A DNA stretch of 64,000 nucleotides from contig SUWW01000012.1 in the NCBI GenBank assembly GCA_015061285.1, positions 62,001 to 126,000 of the forward strand, read 5' to 3'. The notes beneath the pieces are model-generated. The model worked only from the letters and a program-made list of their open reading frames with translations. It ran no database searches and was not told the origin of the DNA. This DNA is from Bacteroidales bacterium. GTDB lineage: Bacteria; Bacteroidota; Bacteroidia; Bacteroidales; Marinilabiliaceae. A program made the position numbers and the translations under genes. Numbering within the stretch: position 1 is the stretch's first letter; each line of letters begins with the position of its first letter. Below are positions 42,273 to 52,151 of the stretch, piece after piece.

Positions 42273-43301
42273 ATGGCAGAGACGAATTTACCACCAGCAA
42301 AAGTTGACGTTTCGGTTTTGATGCTTTTTTTCAATCGGCCCGAGACGTTCGAACGCGTTTTTGATGCAGTGCGTAAGGCTCGTCCATCGCGGCTTTTCTT
42401 GTTTCAAGATGGGCCTCGTGGCGAAACGGATTTGCCCCGAATGATGCAATGTAGGCAAATAGCCGAGAATATCGACTGGCAATGTGAAGTGCATCGTAAC
42501 TATCAAGAGCATAATCTCGGTTGCGATCCAGCAGGATATGTGTCGCATACGTGGGCTTTTTCGCTTACCGACAAATGCATTGTGCTTGAAGATGATGTGT
42601 TGCCGTCGCAGTCGTTTTTCCCCTTCTGCAAAGAGATGCTCGATCGCTACGAAAACGATACACGCATAACTATGATAACAGGCACTAATGTAGATGAAGT
42701 GACGCCCAATATCCCATATAGCTATTTCTTTTCAACAGCGTTTTCTATTTGGGGATGGGCCAGCTGGCGTCGAGTGGTTGCCAATTGGGATGGTAAATAC
42801 TCATTTCTCAACGATGCAGTGGCAATGCGTCAGCTGAGCGACATTATAAAGCAACGCGGCTATCGCAAAGATTTTATAAAAATGTGTCGTGATCATGCAG
42901 AGAGTGGCAAAGCACATTTCGAAACCATTTTTTGGTCCTATATGCTGTTCAATTCGGGGTTGGCTATCACGCCAGCGCGAAACATGGTCAGCAACATAGG
43001 TGCGATGGCCGATTCTACTCATTTCTCCGATTTGAAATGTTTGCCTCGAAGCATACGTAAACAGATGACTATGCCTAATCACGAAATAGAATTTCCTCTT
43101 GTTCATCCGAGATACATCATAGAAGAGGCTGGCTATTGGAAACGTAAGTATGCGGCTCATGCGTGGGATAGCCCGACTACAAAGATTTGCCAATCTGTAG
43201 AGGCTTTGTTGCTAAATATGCGCTATGGCAATTGGCGTCATATATGGAAAATGTTTAAGCGTAGAGTGAGAATTTTGCTCGGACGCGAGAAATTTTCCTG
43301 A
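42273..43301 (+). CDS. GT-A type glycosyltransferase
   Basis: 342 residues. VSVLMLFFNRPETFERVFDAV is a nucleotide-sugar-binding start of GT2-like enzymes, and IVLEDDVLPSQSFF holds the DXD-type metal site (EDDV). FSIWGWASWRRVV and HFETIFWSYMLF follow. Similar proteins occur in surface-polysaccharide clusters. The C-terminus is basic (KMFKRRVRILLGREKF), perhaps for membrane contact. Third of the three-gene set. Confidence 0.87.
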   Translation: MAETNLPPAKVDVSVLMLFFNRPETFERVFDAVRKARPSRLFLFQDGPRGETDLPRMMQCRQIAENIDWQCEVHRNYQEHNLGCDPAGYVSHTWAFSLTDKCIVLEDDVLPSQSFFPFCKEMLDRYENDTRITMITGTNVDEVTPNIPYSYFFSTAFSIWGWASWRRVVANWDGKYSFLNDAVAMRQLSDIIKQRGYRKDFIKMCRDHAESGKAHFETIFWSYMLFNSGLAITPARNMVSNIGAMADSTHFSDLKCLPRSIRKQMTMPNHEIEFPLVHPRYIIEEAGYWKRKYAAHAWDSPTTKICQSVEALLLNMRYGNWRHIWKMFKRRVRILLGREKFS

Positions 43302-43342
43302 ATATCTAATTCTATAAATATTGTTGTATTGCACCTCTAAAG

Positions 43343-43373
43343 TTTGACAACGAACAAAGCCTGACTATATTTG
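43343..43373 (+). promoter_or_regulatory. Promoter of the PAP2 phosphatase gene
   Basis: TTTG (43343-43346), 19-base spacer and TATATTTG (43366-43373): an exact match to the Bacteroidota consensus. Confidence 0.8.
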
Positions 43374-43401
43374 ACTTTCGTATCTATTTATGTTTTCATA
43401 C

Positions 43402-44154
43402 ATGAAAAAGCAACTGTTTTGGATTTTTGCTGTCGCTATTGTGGCTACAGCTACTATAATTGGGGCATGTGCGCAAAGTGAAGATAGCCAAACGCCCGTT
43501 CCATACTTCACTCAAGAGGAAATGCCTGAAGCACTCAATTGGCTTCCTCAGCCCCCTGCAGAAGGAAGCGAAGCCTACAAACTCGATTTAGAGCGTTACA
43601 ATTGGGGCAAAGAGATGCGTCTCGACTCCGTTCGTGCGGCTATCGCTGTGCGCGATGCTGATTATGGCGTAGAATGCATGATGAGAGAGTTTAGCGAACC
43701 ACTTGGCATAACTATGAGCGAGAAAACTACACCAGAACTCTTTATGCTTCTTAGAGATGCAGGACGAACTTGCGACATGATATGTTGGAACATAAAGAAC
43801 CATTATATGCGTCCTCGTCCTTTTATGGTTATGAACGAACCCACCAACACACCTGACGATGAGGTCTATCTGCGTAAGAATGGCAGCTATCCTTCGGGTC
43901 ATACTATTTTAGGTTGGAGTACTGCATTGATACTATCGTCGATAAATCCAGAGCGTGCCGATACCATTTTAGCGCGTGGACTTATGTATGGAGAGAGTCG
44001 CGTGATAGTTGGCGCACATTGGCAAAGCGATGTGAATGCAGGTTATGTGGCTGCTGCAGCTGCCTATGCAAAACTGCAGACGAGCCCACGCTTCATGGAG
44101 CAACTTGCTAAGGCTCGCAAAGAGTTTGAGGCTATATACAAACAACAGAAATAG
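43402..44154 (+). CDS. PAP2-type class A acid phosphatase lipoprotein
   Basis: 250 residues from MKKQLFW; the upstream ATG at 43390 would leave hardly any leader after the promoter. Lipobox-like TIIGAC after the hydrophobic segment predicts a lipoprotein. The PAP2 triad is complete: KNHYMRPRPF, GSYPSGHTI and ESRVIVGAHWQSDV. Class A enzymes of this type hydrolyse phosphate monoesters in the periplasm; a lipid-phosphate substrate is also possible. Own promoter; 38 bases before the CoA-transferase genes. Confidence 0.9.
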   Translation: MKKQLFWIFAVAIVATATIIGACAQSEDSQTPVPYFTQEEMPEALNWLPQPPAEGSEAYKLDLERYNWGKEMRLDSVRAAIAVRDADYGVECMMREFSEPLGITMSEKTTPELFMLLRDAGRTCDMICWNIKNHYMRPRPFMVMNEPTNTPDDEVYLRKNGSYPSGHTILGWSTALILSSINPERADTILARGLMYGESRVIVGAHWQSDVNAGYVAAAAAYAKLQTSPRFMEQLAKARKEFEAIYKQQK

Positions 44155-44192
44155 TATCTCGTAGAACTTGCTTTTGATAGTTGTTGTCACAC

Positions 44193-44849
44193 ATGATTCA
44201 GAAAGTAATTAGCGCCAGCGAAGCGTGTAAGAAAATAAAATCCGGAATGACTCTGTTTGTGGGTGGATTTCTAAAATGTGGTTCGCCTACAGATGTTATA
44301 AACGAAATACTCAAGACCGACATCAATAACCTGACCTTGGTTGGTAACGATACTTCGTATCCTGATGCCGACCGTGGTTTGCTTGTGAGTGCTCACAAGG
44401 TGAAAAAGGTGATAGCTACTCACATTGGCCTAAACAAAGAGACTGGCAGACAGATGCTTGCTGGCGAGATAGAGGTAGAACTTGTTCCGCAAGGCACATT
44501 GTGCGAGCGCATTCGTGCTGCAGGCGTTGGCCTTGGTGGAGTGCTTACGCCTACTGGCATAGGAACGGAAGTCGCCAAAGGCAAAGAGGTGCTGCATATC
44601 GATGGCAAAGAATATCTACTCGAGAAGCCTCTCCATGCCGATGTGGCTCTGATATATGGTTCGCGCGTAGACAAAGCTGGGAATATAGCTTTTGTTGGTA
44701 CAACGCGCAATACGAATGTAGTTATGGCCACCGCTGCCGACACCGTCATTGTAGAAGCAGAAGAGTATATCGATGGCTATTTGAATCCTAACGAGGTTGT
44801 AATTCCTTCTGTTTTTGTTGATTACATTGTTATACAACAACCGAAATGA
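44193..44849 (+). CDS. atoD: 3-oxoacid/acetoacetate CoA-transferase subunit A
   Basis: 218 residues from the ATG at 44193; a TTG upstream is unlikely. CoA-transferase I alpha subunit: MTLFVGGFLKCGSPTDVINE, LTLVGNDTSYPD, GVGLGGVLTPTGIGTEV, and ALIYGSRVDKAGNIAF. With the next gene it moves CoA between acids such as acetoacetate, butyrate and acetate. Its stop overlaps the beta-subunit start (ATGA). Substrate preference cannot be read from sequence, so scoA is an equal name. Confidence 0.88.
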   Translation: MIQKVISASEACKKIKSGMTLFVGGFLKCGSPTDVINEILKTDINNLTLVGNDTSYPDADRGLLVSAHKVKKVIATHIGLNKETGRQMLAGEIEVELVPQGTLCERIRAAGVGLGGVLTPTGIGTEVAKGKEVLHIDGKEYLLEKPLHADVALIYGSRVDKAGNIAFVGTTRNTNVVMATAADTVIVEAEEYIDGYLNPNEVVIPSVFVDYIVIQQPK

Positions 44850-45499
44850 GCATAAATCCAGCAAGCAACAACGTGTTGCGCGAATATATAGTAAAACGAG
44901 TTGCGCAGGAACTCCGCGATGGCGAAGTTGTTACGCTTGGTATAGGTATGCCAACGCAAGCCATTCGCTACATTCCTAAAGATGTGCATATAATGGTCCA
45001 AGCCGAAAATGGAATCCTCGGTTGCGGACCACAACCCGAATTTGGCGAGGTAACTCACATAACAGATGCTGGCGGTAATGCAGCAACAATAGTAGAAGGT
45101 GGAGCATTTTTCGATTCCACAATGTCGTTTGCTATGATACGCGGCGGACACATCGACAAGACGGTGCTCGGTGCGCTTCAAGTGGATCAGCAAGGCAACC
45201 TTGCCAACTATCTCATTCCTGGTAAGTTCGTTCCTGGTATGGGCGGTGCTATGGATTTGACTGTTGGTGCCAAAGAGGTGATTATAGCTATGGAGCATTG
45301 CGCCAAAGATGGTTCGCCAAAGATTCTGGAGCATTGCACCTTGCCTCTCACTGCCGTAAACGCCGTAGACTTGATAATAACCGAAAAAGGTGTCATCAAA
45401 GTCATGCCAGACGGTTTGCACCTTGTTGAGGTTAGCCCATATTCGTCGGTTGATGACATCAAAGCCACAACCGGCTGTGAGTTGATAGTGGAAGTGTGA
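44846..45499 (+). CDS. atoA: 3-oxoacid/acetoacetate CoA-transferase subunit B
   Basis: 217 residues. Beta subunit with LGIGMPTQAIRYI (residues 31-43), catalytic Glu54 in VQAENGILGCGP, and GHIDKTVLGALQVDQQGNLANY. Translationally coupled to subunit A by a 4-base overlap. In amino-acid or sugar-fermenting anaerobes such a pair often completes butyrate or acetoacetate turnover. A strong terminator follows. Confidence 0.9.
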   Translation: MSINPASNNVLREYIVKRVAQELRDGEVVTLGIGMPTQAIRYIPKDVHIMVQAENGILGCGPQPEFGEVTHITDAGGNAATIVEGGAFFDSTMSFAMIRGGHIDKTVLGALQVDQQGNLANYLIPGKFVPGMGGAMDLTVGAKEVIIAMEHCAKDGSPKILEHCTLPLTAVNAVDLIITEKGVIKVMPDGLHLVEVSPYSSVDDIKATTGCELIVEV

Positions 45500-45524
45500 G
45501 AGAGTAAAACCGAGATGATATACA

Positions 45525-45566
45525 AAAGCCACGAAAGGCAGAAATGCTTCTCGTGGCTTTTTATTT
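45525..45566 (+). terminator. Terminator after the CoA-transferase genes
   Basis: AAAGCCACGA (45525-45534) pairs perfectly with TCGTGGCTTT (45551-45560), followed by TTATTTGG. On the minus strand TTT follows too, so it may also serve ddh. Confidence 0.85.
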
Positions 45567-45584
45567 GGTTGTGTATAAGGATTA

Positions 45585-46487
45585 TTACACCAATCTCTTT
45601 ACGAGTTCTGCTCTGTCGCCTGGAAGAAGGTCGATTGGAGCAATTTCAATCATGGTGTAGCAACCTGGTTGCTGACGAAGTACGGCGCGAGCGCATGAAA
45701 CAAGGACCTGACCTGTGAGAGCAGGGTTGTTTATCTCCATGCGGAAAAGGAAGTTTTGGTTTGCCGTTGTGCCAGATACACCATTGCGGATGAGGTTTAC
45801 GCCATGGCCAACATTGTTAAGCGCCTCAACGCTTGGCACTTCAATGACGTGTGTCTCGTCGTGAGCAAAATAGTCGTCGGCTTTGATTGCTGCTGCAACA
45901 TCTTCGAGTTTGTATCCCTCTTTGAGTTCTACGTATACCATACGACGGTGAATACCAGTGCCGAGAGGAATTGTCATACTTAGTGCATCCTTCACGCCAT
46001 CTTTACTCTTCACGCACACCGTGTGACCCATGCTACGGCCTGGACCAAAGTTGGTGTATGTAAGACCTTTAGGAGCAAGAGCTTCCAGAATGGCACGAAT
46101 CATTGAGTCGGAGCCTGGATCCCAGCCAGCCGAAATGATAGCTGCAGTACCATATTTTTTAGCCACTTCGTCGAGTTCGCTGCGAAGTTCGGGCACGCGA
46201 GTGTGAATGTCGAACGAGTCGACGGTGGCAATGCCTTGCGCAAGAATAGCCTTAGCGGTCTCGGGCACTGCGCGTGTTGGGGTGCAGAGTAGAGCCACGT
46301 CCACCTTGCCAAGCTCTTTTATGTCTTTTACAACCTTAACTCCTGTGAGTTCAACAGGTTGTGGCTCAGATGGATTACGGCGAACTACGCCGGCAAGTTC
46401 CATGTCGGGAGCTATACTTAGAGCCTCAACGCAGGCTTTGCCTATGTTGCCATAACCAACTACGGCAACTCTTTTCTTTTCTGACAT
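45585..46487 (-). CDS. ddh: Meso-diaminopimelate dehydrogenase
   Basis: 300 residues. NADP-binding start VAVVGYGNIGKACVEAL, then CTPTRAVPETA, SAGWDPGSDSMIRAI and GPGRSMGHTVCVKS, all typical of Ddh. It makes meso-diaminopimelate from tetrahydrodipicolinate in one step, feeding lysine and peptidoglycan synthesis. Common in Bacteroides and Porphyromonas. Single gene, convergent with the CoA-transferase operon and divergent from the AraC-type sensor. Confidence 0.95.
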   Translation of the reverse strand: MSEKKRVAVVGYGNIGKACVEALSIAPDMELAGVVRRNPSEPQPVELTGVKVVKDIKELGKVDVALLCTPTRAVPETAKAILAQGIATVDSFDIHTRVPELRSELDEVAKKYGTAAIISAGWDPGSDSMIRAILEALAPKGLTYTNFGPGRSMGHTVCVKSKDGVKDALSMTIPLGTGIHRRMVYVELKEGYKLEDVAAAIKADDYFAHDETHVIEVPSVEALNNVGHGVNLIRNGVSGTTANQNFLFRMEINNPALTGQVLVSCARAVLRQQPGCYTMIEIAPIDLLPGDRAELVKRLV

Positions 46488-46597
46488 ACTTATATCTTTT
46501 ATGTTTTGTAATTCTTTTGCAATTTTAGCTAATGCAATTTTTTTATGTCGCGAAAGAGATAATTTTACGTGTTTTACTTATCAAAAGACGAGTGACT

Positions 46598-48964
46598 ATG
46601 AATAGACTATCAATATTAATATTTACACTCTTGTCATCTATTGGACTTAATGCCCGTCAGTTGGTTACAGAGTATAGTATACATACTGGTTACCCTATGT
46701 GGCATATTACTAATATGTTGCAAGATGCCGATAGCTTGATATGGATTTCTACATGGAATGGACTTTATCGTTTCGATGGATATGAAATGGTGAACTTCAA
46801 AGCCAATGTGGGCGATAGTTGCGATATGCATTCAGATCGCTTTCGTAATATATTATTGGGCGATAATGGTGATATATATTGCTTAGTCGAAGGTCAAGTC
46901 TTCTTGTTTCACCGCGATACATACAAGTTTGAACACCTCAACGATTATCAAACAGATTCTATTTCGCGTTTGATGCGAACTCGTCGTAGCTCTACTACTA
47001 CACTGCGAACGCCATTAATAGTCAACGATGTGGTGCTTGATGCCAAACGTGGTATGACCGATTTGCAAGGCAATGGTTGGTATTTCAGTGAAGATAAATT
47101 GTATAAAATAGTTGAAGAAGAGGAAATAGGAAGCCGCGAATGGAGCGAGGCTGGAATTATGCGTACGCTATTCGTAGATAGTAAAGGCCGCAGATGGATA
47201 GGCACTAAGAAGGGCGCACTTATGTGTGACGATGGGTCTGGTGTGCTAAAATATCTCGCCCCCGACGGCCGATTGTCTCGCGATAATCATGGACTGCTAA
47301 AAGCCGTCTATTGTGCGGCAGAAATCCCTATGGGCACGTTGTGGTTTGGTACGAAGGGAACTGGTCTGTATCGACTGAAAGATCATGAGCTAACCAACTA
47401 TAGAATGGAAAACTCGAATCTTTCGAGTGATAATATATACGACATCAAAATTGATAAAGAGAGTCGCATGTGGTTGGCTACGTATGGCGGCGGTTTGGCT
47501 TGCATAATCGATGCCGAACGCGACGACGTCATCATTTCGAGTACTATAGATGGTAGCCTTAATTATCCGCTGTTTTTGCCTCCGAAACTTCGTCAAATTA
47601 TAGTGCTCGACAATAAACTGATGGTCGCTTCGCATACTGGTTTGCTCAAAGTGAGCAATATCTCCAACGAACTCGGCAAGCTCCAATATGTACTCTATAA
47701 ACGCGACCCCGACAACGAGCAAAGTCTTACTAAAGATGTAGTGACGGGCATTACTATGGTCTCTGCCGATACTATATGCGTAGCTACAGAGAGTGGAGGC
47801 TTGAACTTTTTGAACGTCAACGATAACGAGTCCAATTTTAGGCATCTCGGCAGTGGCGAAGGCTTGAATGATGATATTACACTCACGGTGTTTATGGACA
47901 ATGGTAAGCTGTGGGTTGTTTGCCCTAACAAACTTATCAGTGTAAACAATGGTAAGATAGAGAGCTACAATGTATCTCGCGATATTGGTAATACGTTTCT
48001 CGACGAAATGCAACCAGTGCACAATTTCGATGGCTCTTGGTCAATAGGCACTAACGATGGTTTGTATAGAGTGACTCTCAGCAAAATGAGAAAGAGCGAT
48101 TATGTGCCGCGCATAATTATGACGAAAGCTCAAATACAAAATCGAGAAATTGACTACACCGTGGATTGCGTCGACACTTTGCGCTTAAGCAAAGACGAGC
48201 GCAATTTGACCATCTATTTTGCTGCACTCGATTATGCGCAGACTGAGAATGTTCGCTATGCCTATCGCTTAGATAGCAAAGGAGAATGGCTGCCGCTCGA
48301 TGGTCGTATGGTGACCTTTCTCGATATGGAGGCTGGGAAGCGAGTTCTACAGGTACGCTCTACAAACAACAATGGACAGTGGGTGAATAATGTAAAAACG
48401 GTCACTATAATAGTAGAGCCTAAATTCTATGAAACGCCGTTTTTCCTTGTTATAGTCTTCTTCTTCTTCTCATCTGTTGGCGTGGCTATGTTCCTTATAC
48501 ATAAGTATATATATAGATTGCGCTTGAAACAACGTGAGGTGCTCGATGCATATCTTGAATTGCTCGATAAACAGGATAAACAAAAATATCGCCTCGAGAA
48601 GATTAATCGCGAGCGCGACAAGTCGCAGAAGGCGGCCACGAGCGACAAACAGCTCAAGATGCTTATGGCATTTATAGAGGATAACATTGGCAATGCAGAA
48701 ATTACACTCGACGACATGGCTGAGGCTTCGGCAATGAGCAAAAGCGCTCTCAATAGAAAAACCAAGGAGGTGATGGGCCTTACGCCAATTGATTTGCTCA
48801 AGCATGCGCGTATGCGTGCGGCAGGCAATATGCTTATGGACGAAACTCTTCGTATTAGCGACATCGCAACAATGTGCGGCTATAGCGATCCTAAATATTT
48901 TGCCCGTTGCTTCAAACAAACAATGGGTGTCACGCCGACCGAATATCGTGAGTGCACGGTGTGA
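46598..48964 (+). CDS. Membrane-anchored propeller sensor with AraC-type output
   Basis: 788 residues from MNRLSILIFTLLSSIG (signal or anchor); the open frame upstream is unlikely to be translated. Reg_prop beta-propeller repeats (WISTWNGLYRFDGYEM, RRWIGTKKGALMCDD, TLWFGTKGTGLYRL, RMWLATYGGGLACI) fill about 30-560, a Y_Y_Y domain follows (VRYAYRLDSKGEWLPLDG), then a membrane helix (FFLVIVFFFFSSVGVAMFLI), a short coiled coil and an AraC DNA-binding domain (ITLDDMAEASAMSKSALNRK; ISDIATMCGYSDPKYFARCF). Unlike hybrid two-component proteins of Bacteroides it has no kinase or receiver, so signal passes straight to DNA binding. Targets unknown; the chemoreceptor and GH43 genes are near. Confidence 0.92.
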   Translation: MNRLSILIFTLLSSIGLNARQLVTEYSIHTGYPMWHITNMLQDADSLIWISTWNGLYRFDGYEMVNFKANVGDSCDMHSDRFRNILLGDNGDIYCLVEGQVFLFHRDTYKFEHLNDYQTDSISRLMRTRRSSTTTLRTPLIVNDVVLDAKRGMTDLQGNGWYFSEDKLYKIVEEEEIGSREWSEAGIMRTLFVDSKGRRWIGTKKGALMCDDGSGVLKYLAPDGRLSRDNHGLLKAVYCAAEIPMGTLWFGTKGTGLYRLKDHELTNYRMENSNLSSDNIYDIKIDKESRMWLATYGGGLACIIDAERDDVIISSTIDGSLNYPLFLPPKLRQIIVLDNKLMVASHTGLLKVSNISNELGKLQYVLYKRDPDNEQSLTKDVVTGITMVSADTICVATESGGLNFLNVNDNESNFRHLGSGEGLNDDITLTVFMDNGKLWVVCPNKLISVNNGKIESYNVSRDIGNTFLDEMQPVHNFDGSWSIGTNDGLYRVTLSKMRKSDYVPRIIMTKAQIQNREIDYTVDCVDTLRLSKDERNLTIYFAALDYAQTENVRYAYRLDSKGEWLPLDGRMVTFLDMEAGKRVLQVRSTNNNGQWVNNVKTVTIIVEPKFYETPFFLVIVFFFFSSVGVAMFLIHKYIYRLRLKQREVLDAYLELLDKQDKQKYRLEKINRERDKSQKAATSDKQLKMLMAFIEDNIGNAEITLDDMAEASAMSKSALNRKTKEVMGLTPIDLLKHARMRAAGNMLMDETLRISDIATMCGYSDPKYFARCFKQTMGVTPTEYRECTV

Positions 48965-48987
48965 CTAAAATTTTTGCACATAAGAAA

Positions 48988-49031
48988 AGCGAAGAGTCTC
49001 CTGAATATGCGAGGCTCTTCGCTCTGTTTTT
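48988..49031. terminator. Terminator between convergent genes
   Basis: AGCGAAGAGTCTC (48988-49000) pairs with GAGGCTCTTCGCT (49011-49023) with one wobble; CTGTTTTTA follows on the plus strand and TTTTCTTATG on the minus. Confidence 0.8.
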
Positions 49032-49053
49032 ATCTATATAGATAGTGATTATA

Positions 49054-50898
49054 CTACAACTTAAACTTCTTTACCAAAGCATCGAGTTGTGTCGACGATG
49101 CAGCCAACTCTTGCGAATCGGCAGCTATTTCTTCTGCTTTGGCCGCCGTGTTTTGTGTGACGTGGTTAAGGTTAGATATAGCTTGATTAATCTGTTCTGC
49201 TCCGAGGTCTTGTTCGCGACTTGCTGTCGCAATTTCGTTGATAAGTGAAGATACCTCGTGTATTTGCGGCGTTACTTCTTCGATTTTGCGATTTATCTTT
49301 TCGGCACCACCGATGACCTTGGTGGCAGTGTCGGAGATGCCCGACGCTGTGTCTTTGGTTTGGTCGGCAAGGCGTCCAACCTCTTTGGCCACAACAGCAA
49401 AACCTTTGCCTTGCTCTCCTGCGCGAGCTGCCTCCACCGAGGCATTAAGAGACAAGATGTTAGTCTGGCTGACAAGTTCGTTGATGGCTGCAAGAGCGTC
49501 GGAAATCTTCAGACTATCTTCACGGTTTGTAGAAGCTTCGTCGGCAACATTGTTAATCGACTCGTCGGCTTTAGTTACGAGAGCTTGCGTGTTTTGCGCG
49601 TTTTGCGTAGTCTGATGTATGTTGGCAGTCATCTCCTCGAGCGACGATGAAATCTCTTCGAGAGCCGCAGCTTGCTGGTTAGCGCCGTCGGATAGTTGTT
49701 GCGACGAATTGCTCATTTCTGCACTATAATTATGTAGATTCTGAGCCGTAACCTTTATTGTCTTTATTGTGTCGGCAATGCCCATACGAGTAGCCTCCAT
49801 GCTATCGCGCAGAAGTTGAATCTCGTCACCCGTATTAGGGTTAGGAATAATGCTTGCAAGGTCGCCGTGCGACATTACGTTGAGCGAGTCACACATAAGC
49901 TTTACAGGCTTAATGAGAGTTCGCTTAAATATTACGTATGCAAGCAGTATTATTACGAGTGATATTAATATCGACATTATGGCGGCGCGGTCGCTTAGAG
50001 AGTTGCTAAGGTCTTCGCATATACTCATGTCGAGACCAGAGTGGAATATTGCCACAATATCGCCCTTGTAGTCGATGATAGGGTAATAATACGACGACCA
50101 CAAATGGCCATTCGTAGTATCCACTTTGCTAAGAGGTTTTTTGCTACGATTTACCTCAGCTGTAGCCTCTGGATCGATAGAACTCTGACCTACGATTTTG
50201 ATGCCCAGTAGAGCTTCGTCAAGAGATGTAGACATGCATACATTGCCTTCGTAAGTAGAGCAGTAGAGTTGCGTGAGTTTGTTGCAATAGTTCATAAAAC
50301 TATTCTCTCGGAAGCATTTGCTTGCTATCACAACTACACCCACAACCTCTTCGGACGTGTTTTTTAGTATTACGCCAGTGATGAAGCATGGACCTTGATT
50401 GAGCACGTTTACTATGTCGTATTGCGTCTTGTTGCCATTGCGACCATTTAGCAAATACTTCACATAGCTGGCGATAGCTTTCTCTTGGTTGCTGTCGTAG
50501 CCTTCGTAGCTCGAACTCTTTATTTCGCCTTCGGCATCGGTGAGTATATAGCCATGATACGAAAGAGCCTTTTTACCAGTGGCAAGTTGATTGTCAATAA
50601 TATCAAAATCGGCATCTTCGACAGCTTGTGAGAACTCTGGCGAAATCTCTGACAGATTCATCAAATAGTTGTCGATGCGGTTTATGACAGAGAGGTTGTT
50701 AGATATTACAACATCGAGCTTTTGCTTTTGCTGCTCGGTGAAATAATCAGTTAGTAGGTCTTTGCTACTCAAGCGAACGTCAATGACGTGCGCCGTACTT
50801 AGCAAAACGGTCAACACCACAAGAATAAACACGATTTTGCGAACCAAGTGTCCTCTTATGCTGTCGTTCAACTTAATCAATAACTGTTTGATAGACAT
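49054..50898 (-). CDS. Methyl-accepting chemotaxis-type receptor
   Basis: 614 residues. Membrane helices at about 18-38 and 308-330 enclose a periplasmic Cache-like domain of some 270 residues ([33 protein letters not shown]). HAMP (about 331-385) and a long signalling coiled coil follow, with the hairpin tip [21 protein letters not shown] and [15 protein letters not shown]. No CheR pentapeptide tail. Most Bacteroidales lack flagella, and no cheA, cheW or other che gene is in the window. It may feed another output or pair with distant Che proteins. Confidence 0.93.
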   Translation of the reverse strand: MSIKQLLIKLNDSIRGHLVRKIVFILVVLTVLLSTAHVIDVRLSSKDLLTDYFTEQQKQKLDVVISNNLSVINRIDNYLMNLSEISPEFSQAVEDADFDIIDNQLATGKKALSYHGYILTDAEGEIKSSSYEGYDSNQEKAIASYVKYLLNGRNGNKTQYDIVNVLNQGPCFITGVILKNTSEEVVGVVVIASKCFRENSFMNYCNKLTQLYCSTYEGNVCMSTSLDEALLGIKIVGQSSIDPEATAEVNRSKKPLSKVDTTNGHLWSSYYYPIIDYKGDIVAIFHSGLDMSICEDLSNSLSDRAAIMSILISLVIILLAYVIFKRTLIKPVKLMCDSLNVMSHGDLASIIPNPNTGDEIQLLRDSMEATRMGIADTIKTIKVTAQNLHNYSAEMSNSSQQLSDGANQQAAALEEISSSLEEMTANIHQTTQNAQNTQALVTKADESINNVADEASTNREDSLKISDALAAINELVSQTNILSLNASVEAARAGEQGKGFAVVAKEVGRLADQTKDTASGISDTATKVIGGAEKINRKIEEVTPQIHEVSSLINEIATASREQDLGAEQINQAISNLNHVTQNTAAKAEEIAADSQELAASSTQLDALVKKFKL

Positions 50899-50961
50899 TT
50901 TATTACCCTTTTTATCTGTTGTTGTATGAAACTGTCGTAGTTGCCAAATGGATAGAGCGTG

Positions 50962-51996
50962 TTACTTAGAAAGCCCCCAAGCTTCCAAGCGTTTATATTC
51001 AGCCTCAGTGAGAGCCATGAATGAGCCATGTTGAGGGTGTTCTACGCCTTTGATGTCGACTGGGTCGTGGAAATTTTGCAGACGCGAGTCGGCTTTGCAA
51101 ATGCGATAGTGAATAGGTCGCGAAGAGTATTCCACGTAGCCTACGCGCCAAGTGGTGTCGTTGGCCAGTCGGAATGCAGAAGCACCTTCGCATTTCTTGT
51201 TGCCCTCGAAGCTTATGTAATCGTCGTCGGTAGGTGGTGTGTATGGACCAGTGATGTTCTTTGCCGTAGAAGAGAATATGCCAGGCTTGCCGCCTTCTTT
51301 CTTTATCATCATGTGATACAAACCATCGGCTTCTATGAAGTTTATGTCAGCATCGATGGTGGCATATCCCCAATCGACAAGCACCTTTGGTTTGGTGAGT
51401 TTTGTAAACGATTTGTCGGCATACGAATAGTATATACGGTCGTATGGCTCTTCGGTTGCATGTAGGAGCGAATAGTAGATGAAGTATCCGCCTTTTTCGC
51501 CATTTGCCCATTCGTAGTTGGCGTCCCAAATGATTTGAGGAGCCCATACACGGTTTACGCCAGAGTAGTCGGTGTAGATGTCGGGCGACTCAGGGTCGCA
51601 GAAGATTTCGGGACCTTTACGAAAGTCGAAGGTCGTTGAAGTCCAATTGATGAGGTCGTCGCTTTTGAGAAGGTCGATACCATAGTTGAACCAATGGTTG
51701 CTCTTGCGCACACACATGTCGGTAGTGACCATTACGTACGATTTGTTATCGAAAGCACGAGTGATGTATGCATCGCGTGCACCACCCTCAATAGCTGAAA
51801 GTTTCTCGGTGTCGTAAACCTCGTCGCCATTCTTTAGGTCTGTCCAATTCTCGCCATCGCGGCTTATGGCAAATGCAGTCCATTCGCCGCGTCCACTCAT
51901 GTGGCAATATAAATACCCATATATATCTTCTTGTTGCTGGGTGCAACATGCAGTAGCCATAAGTACTGCTGTAGATGCTAATAGTAATTTCTTCAT
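50962..51996 (-). CDS. GH43-like glycoside hydrolase lipoprotein
   Basis: 344 residues from MKKLLLASTAVLMATACC, with a lipobox (MATAC) predicting a lipoprotein; the upstream frame is not needed. Five-bladed propeller features of family GH43: GYLYCHMSGRGEWTAFAISR, SRDGENWTDL, RVWAPQIIWD, YYSYADKSFTK and CEGASAFRL, the last placed where the acid Glu usually lies. Substrate may be an arabinan, xylan or galactan side chain. No polysaccharide-utilisation SusCD pair adjoins it. Confidence 0.8.
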   Translation of the reverse strand: MKKLLLASTAVLMATACCTQQQEDIYGYLYCHMSGRGEWTAFAISRDGENWTDLKNGDEVYDTEKLSAIEGGARDAYITRAFDNKSYVMVTTDMCVRKSNHWFNYGIDLLKSDDLINWTSTTFDFRKGPEIFCDPESPDIYTDYSGVNRVWAPQIIWDANYEWANGEKGGYFIYYSLLHATEEPYDRIYYSYADKSFTKLTKPKVLVDWGYATIDADINFIEADGLYHMMIKKEGGKPGIFSSTAKNITGPYTPPTDDDYISFEGNKKCEGASAFRLANDTTWRVGYVEYSSRPIHYRICKADSRLQNFHDPVDIKGVEHPQHGSFMALTEAEYKRLEAWGLSK

Positions 51997-52092
51997 AATG
52001 AGTGCGAATTTAATTACCAATTTTGACAATATTGCTGCTAATATAGTTTGTCGCCAAACTCTTTTGACGCAAAATGTATTGACCATGCTAAA

Positions 52093-52123
52093 CAAAAAGG
52101 GTTGTCACTGATGTGGCAACCCT
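52093..52123 (-). terminator. Terminator after the secreted propeller proteins
   Basis: AGGGTTGTCAC (52098-52108) pairs with GTGGCAACCCT (52113-52123) with one wobble and a 4-base loop; TTTTTGTTT follows on the minus strand. Confidence 0.8.
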
Positions 52124-52151
52124 ACTTAATATCTTAATACATAATTACTTG

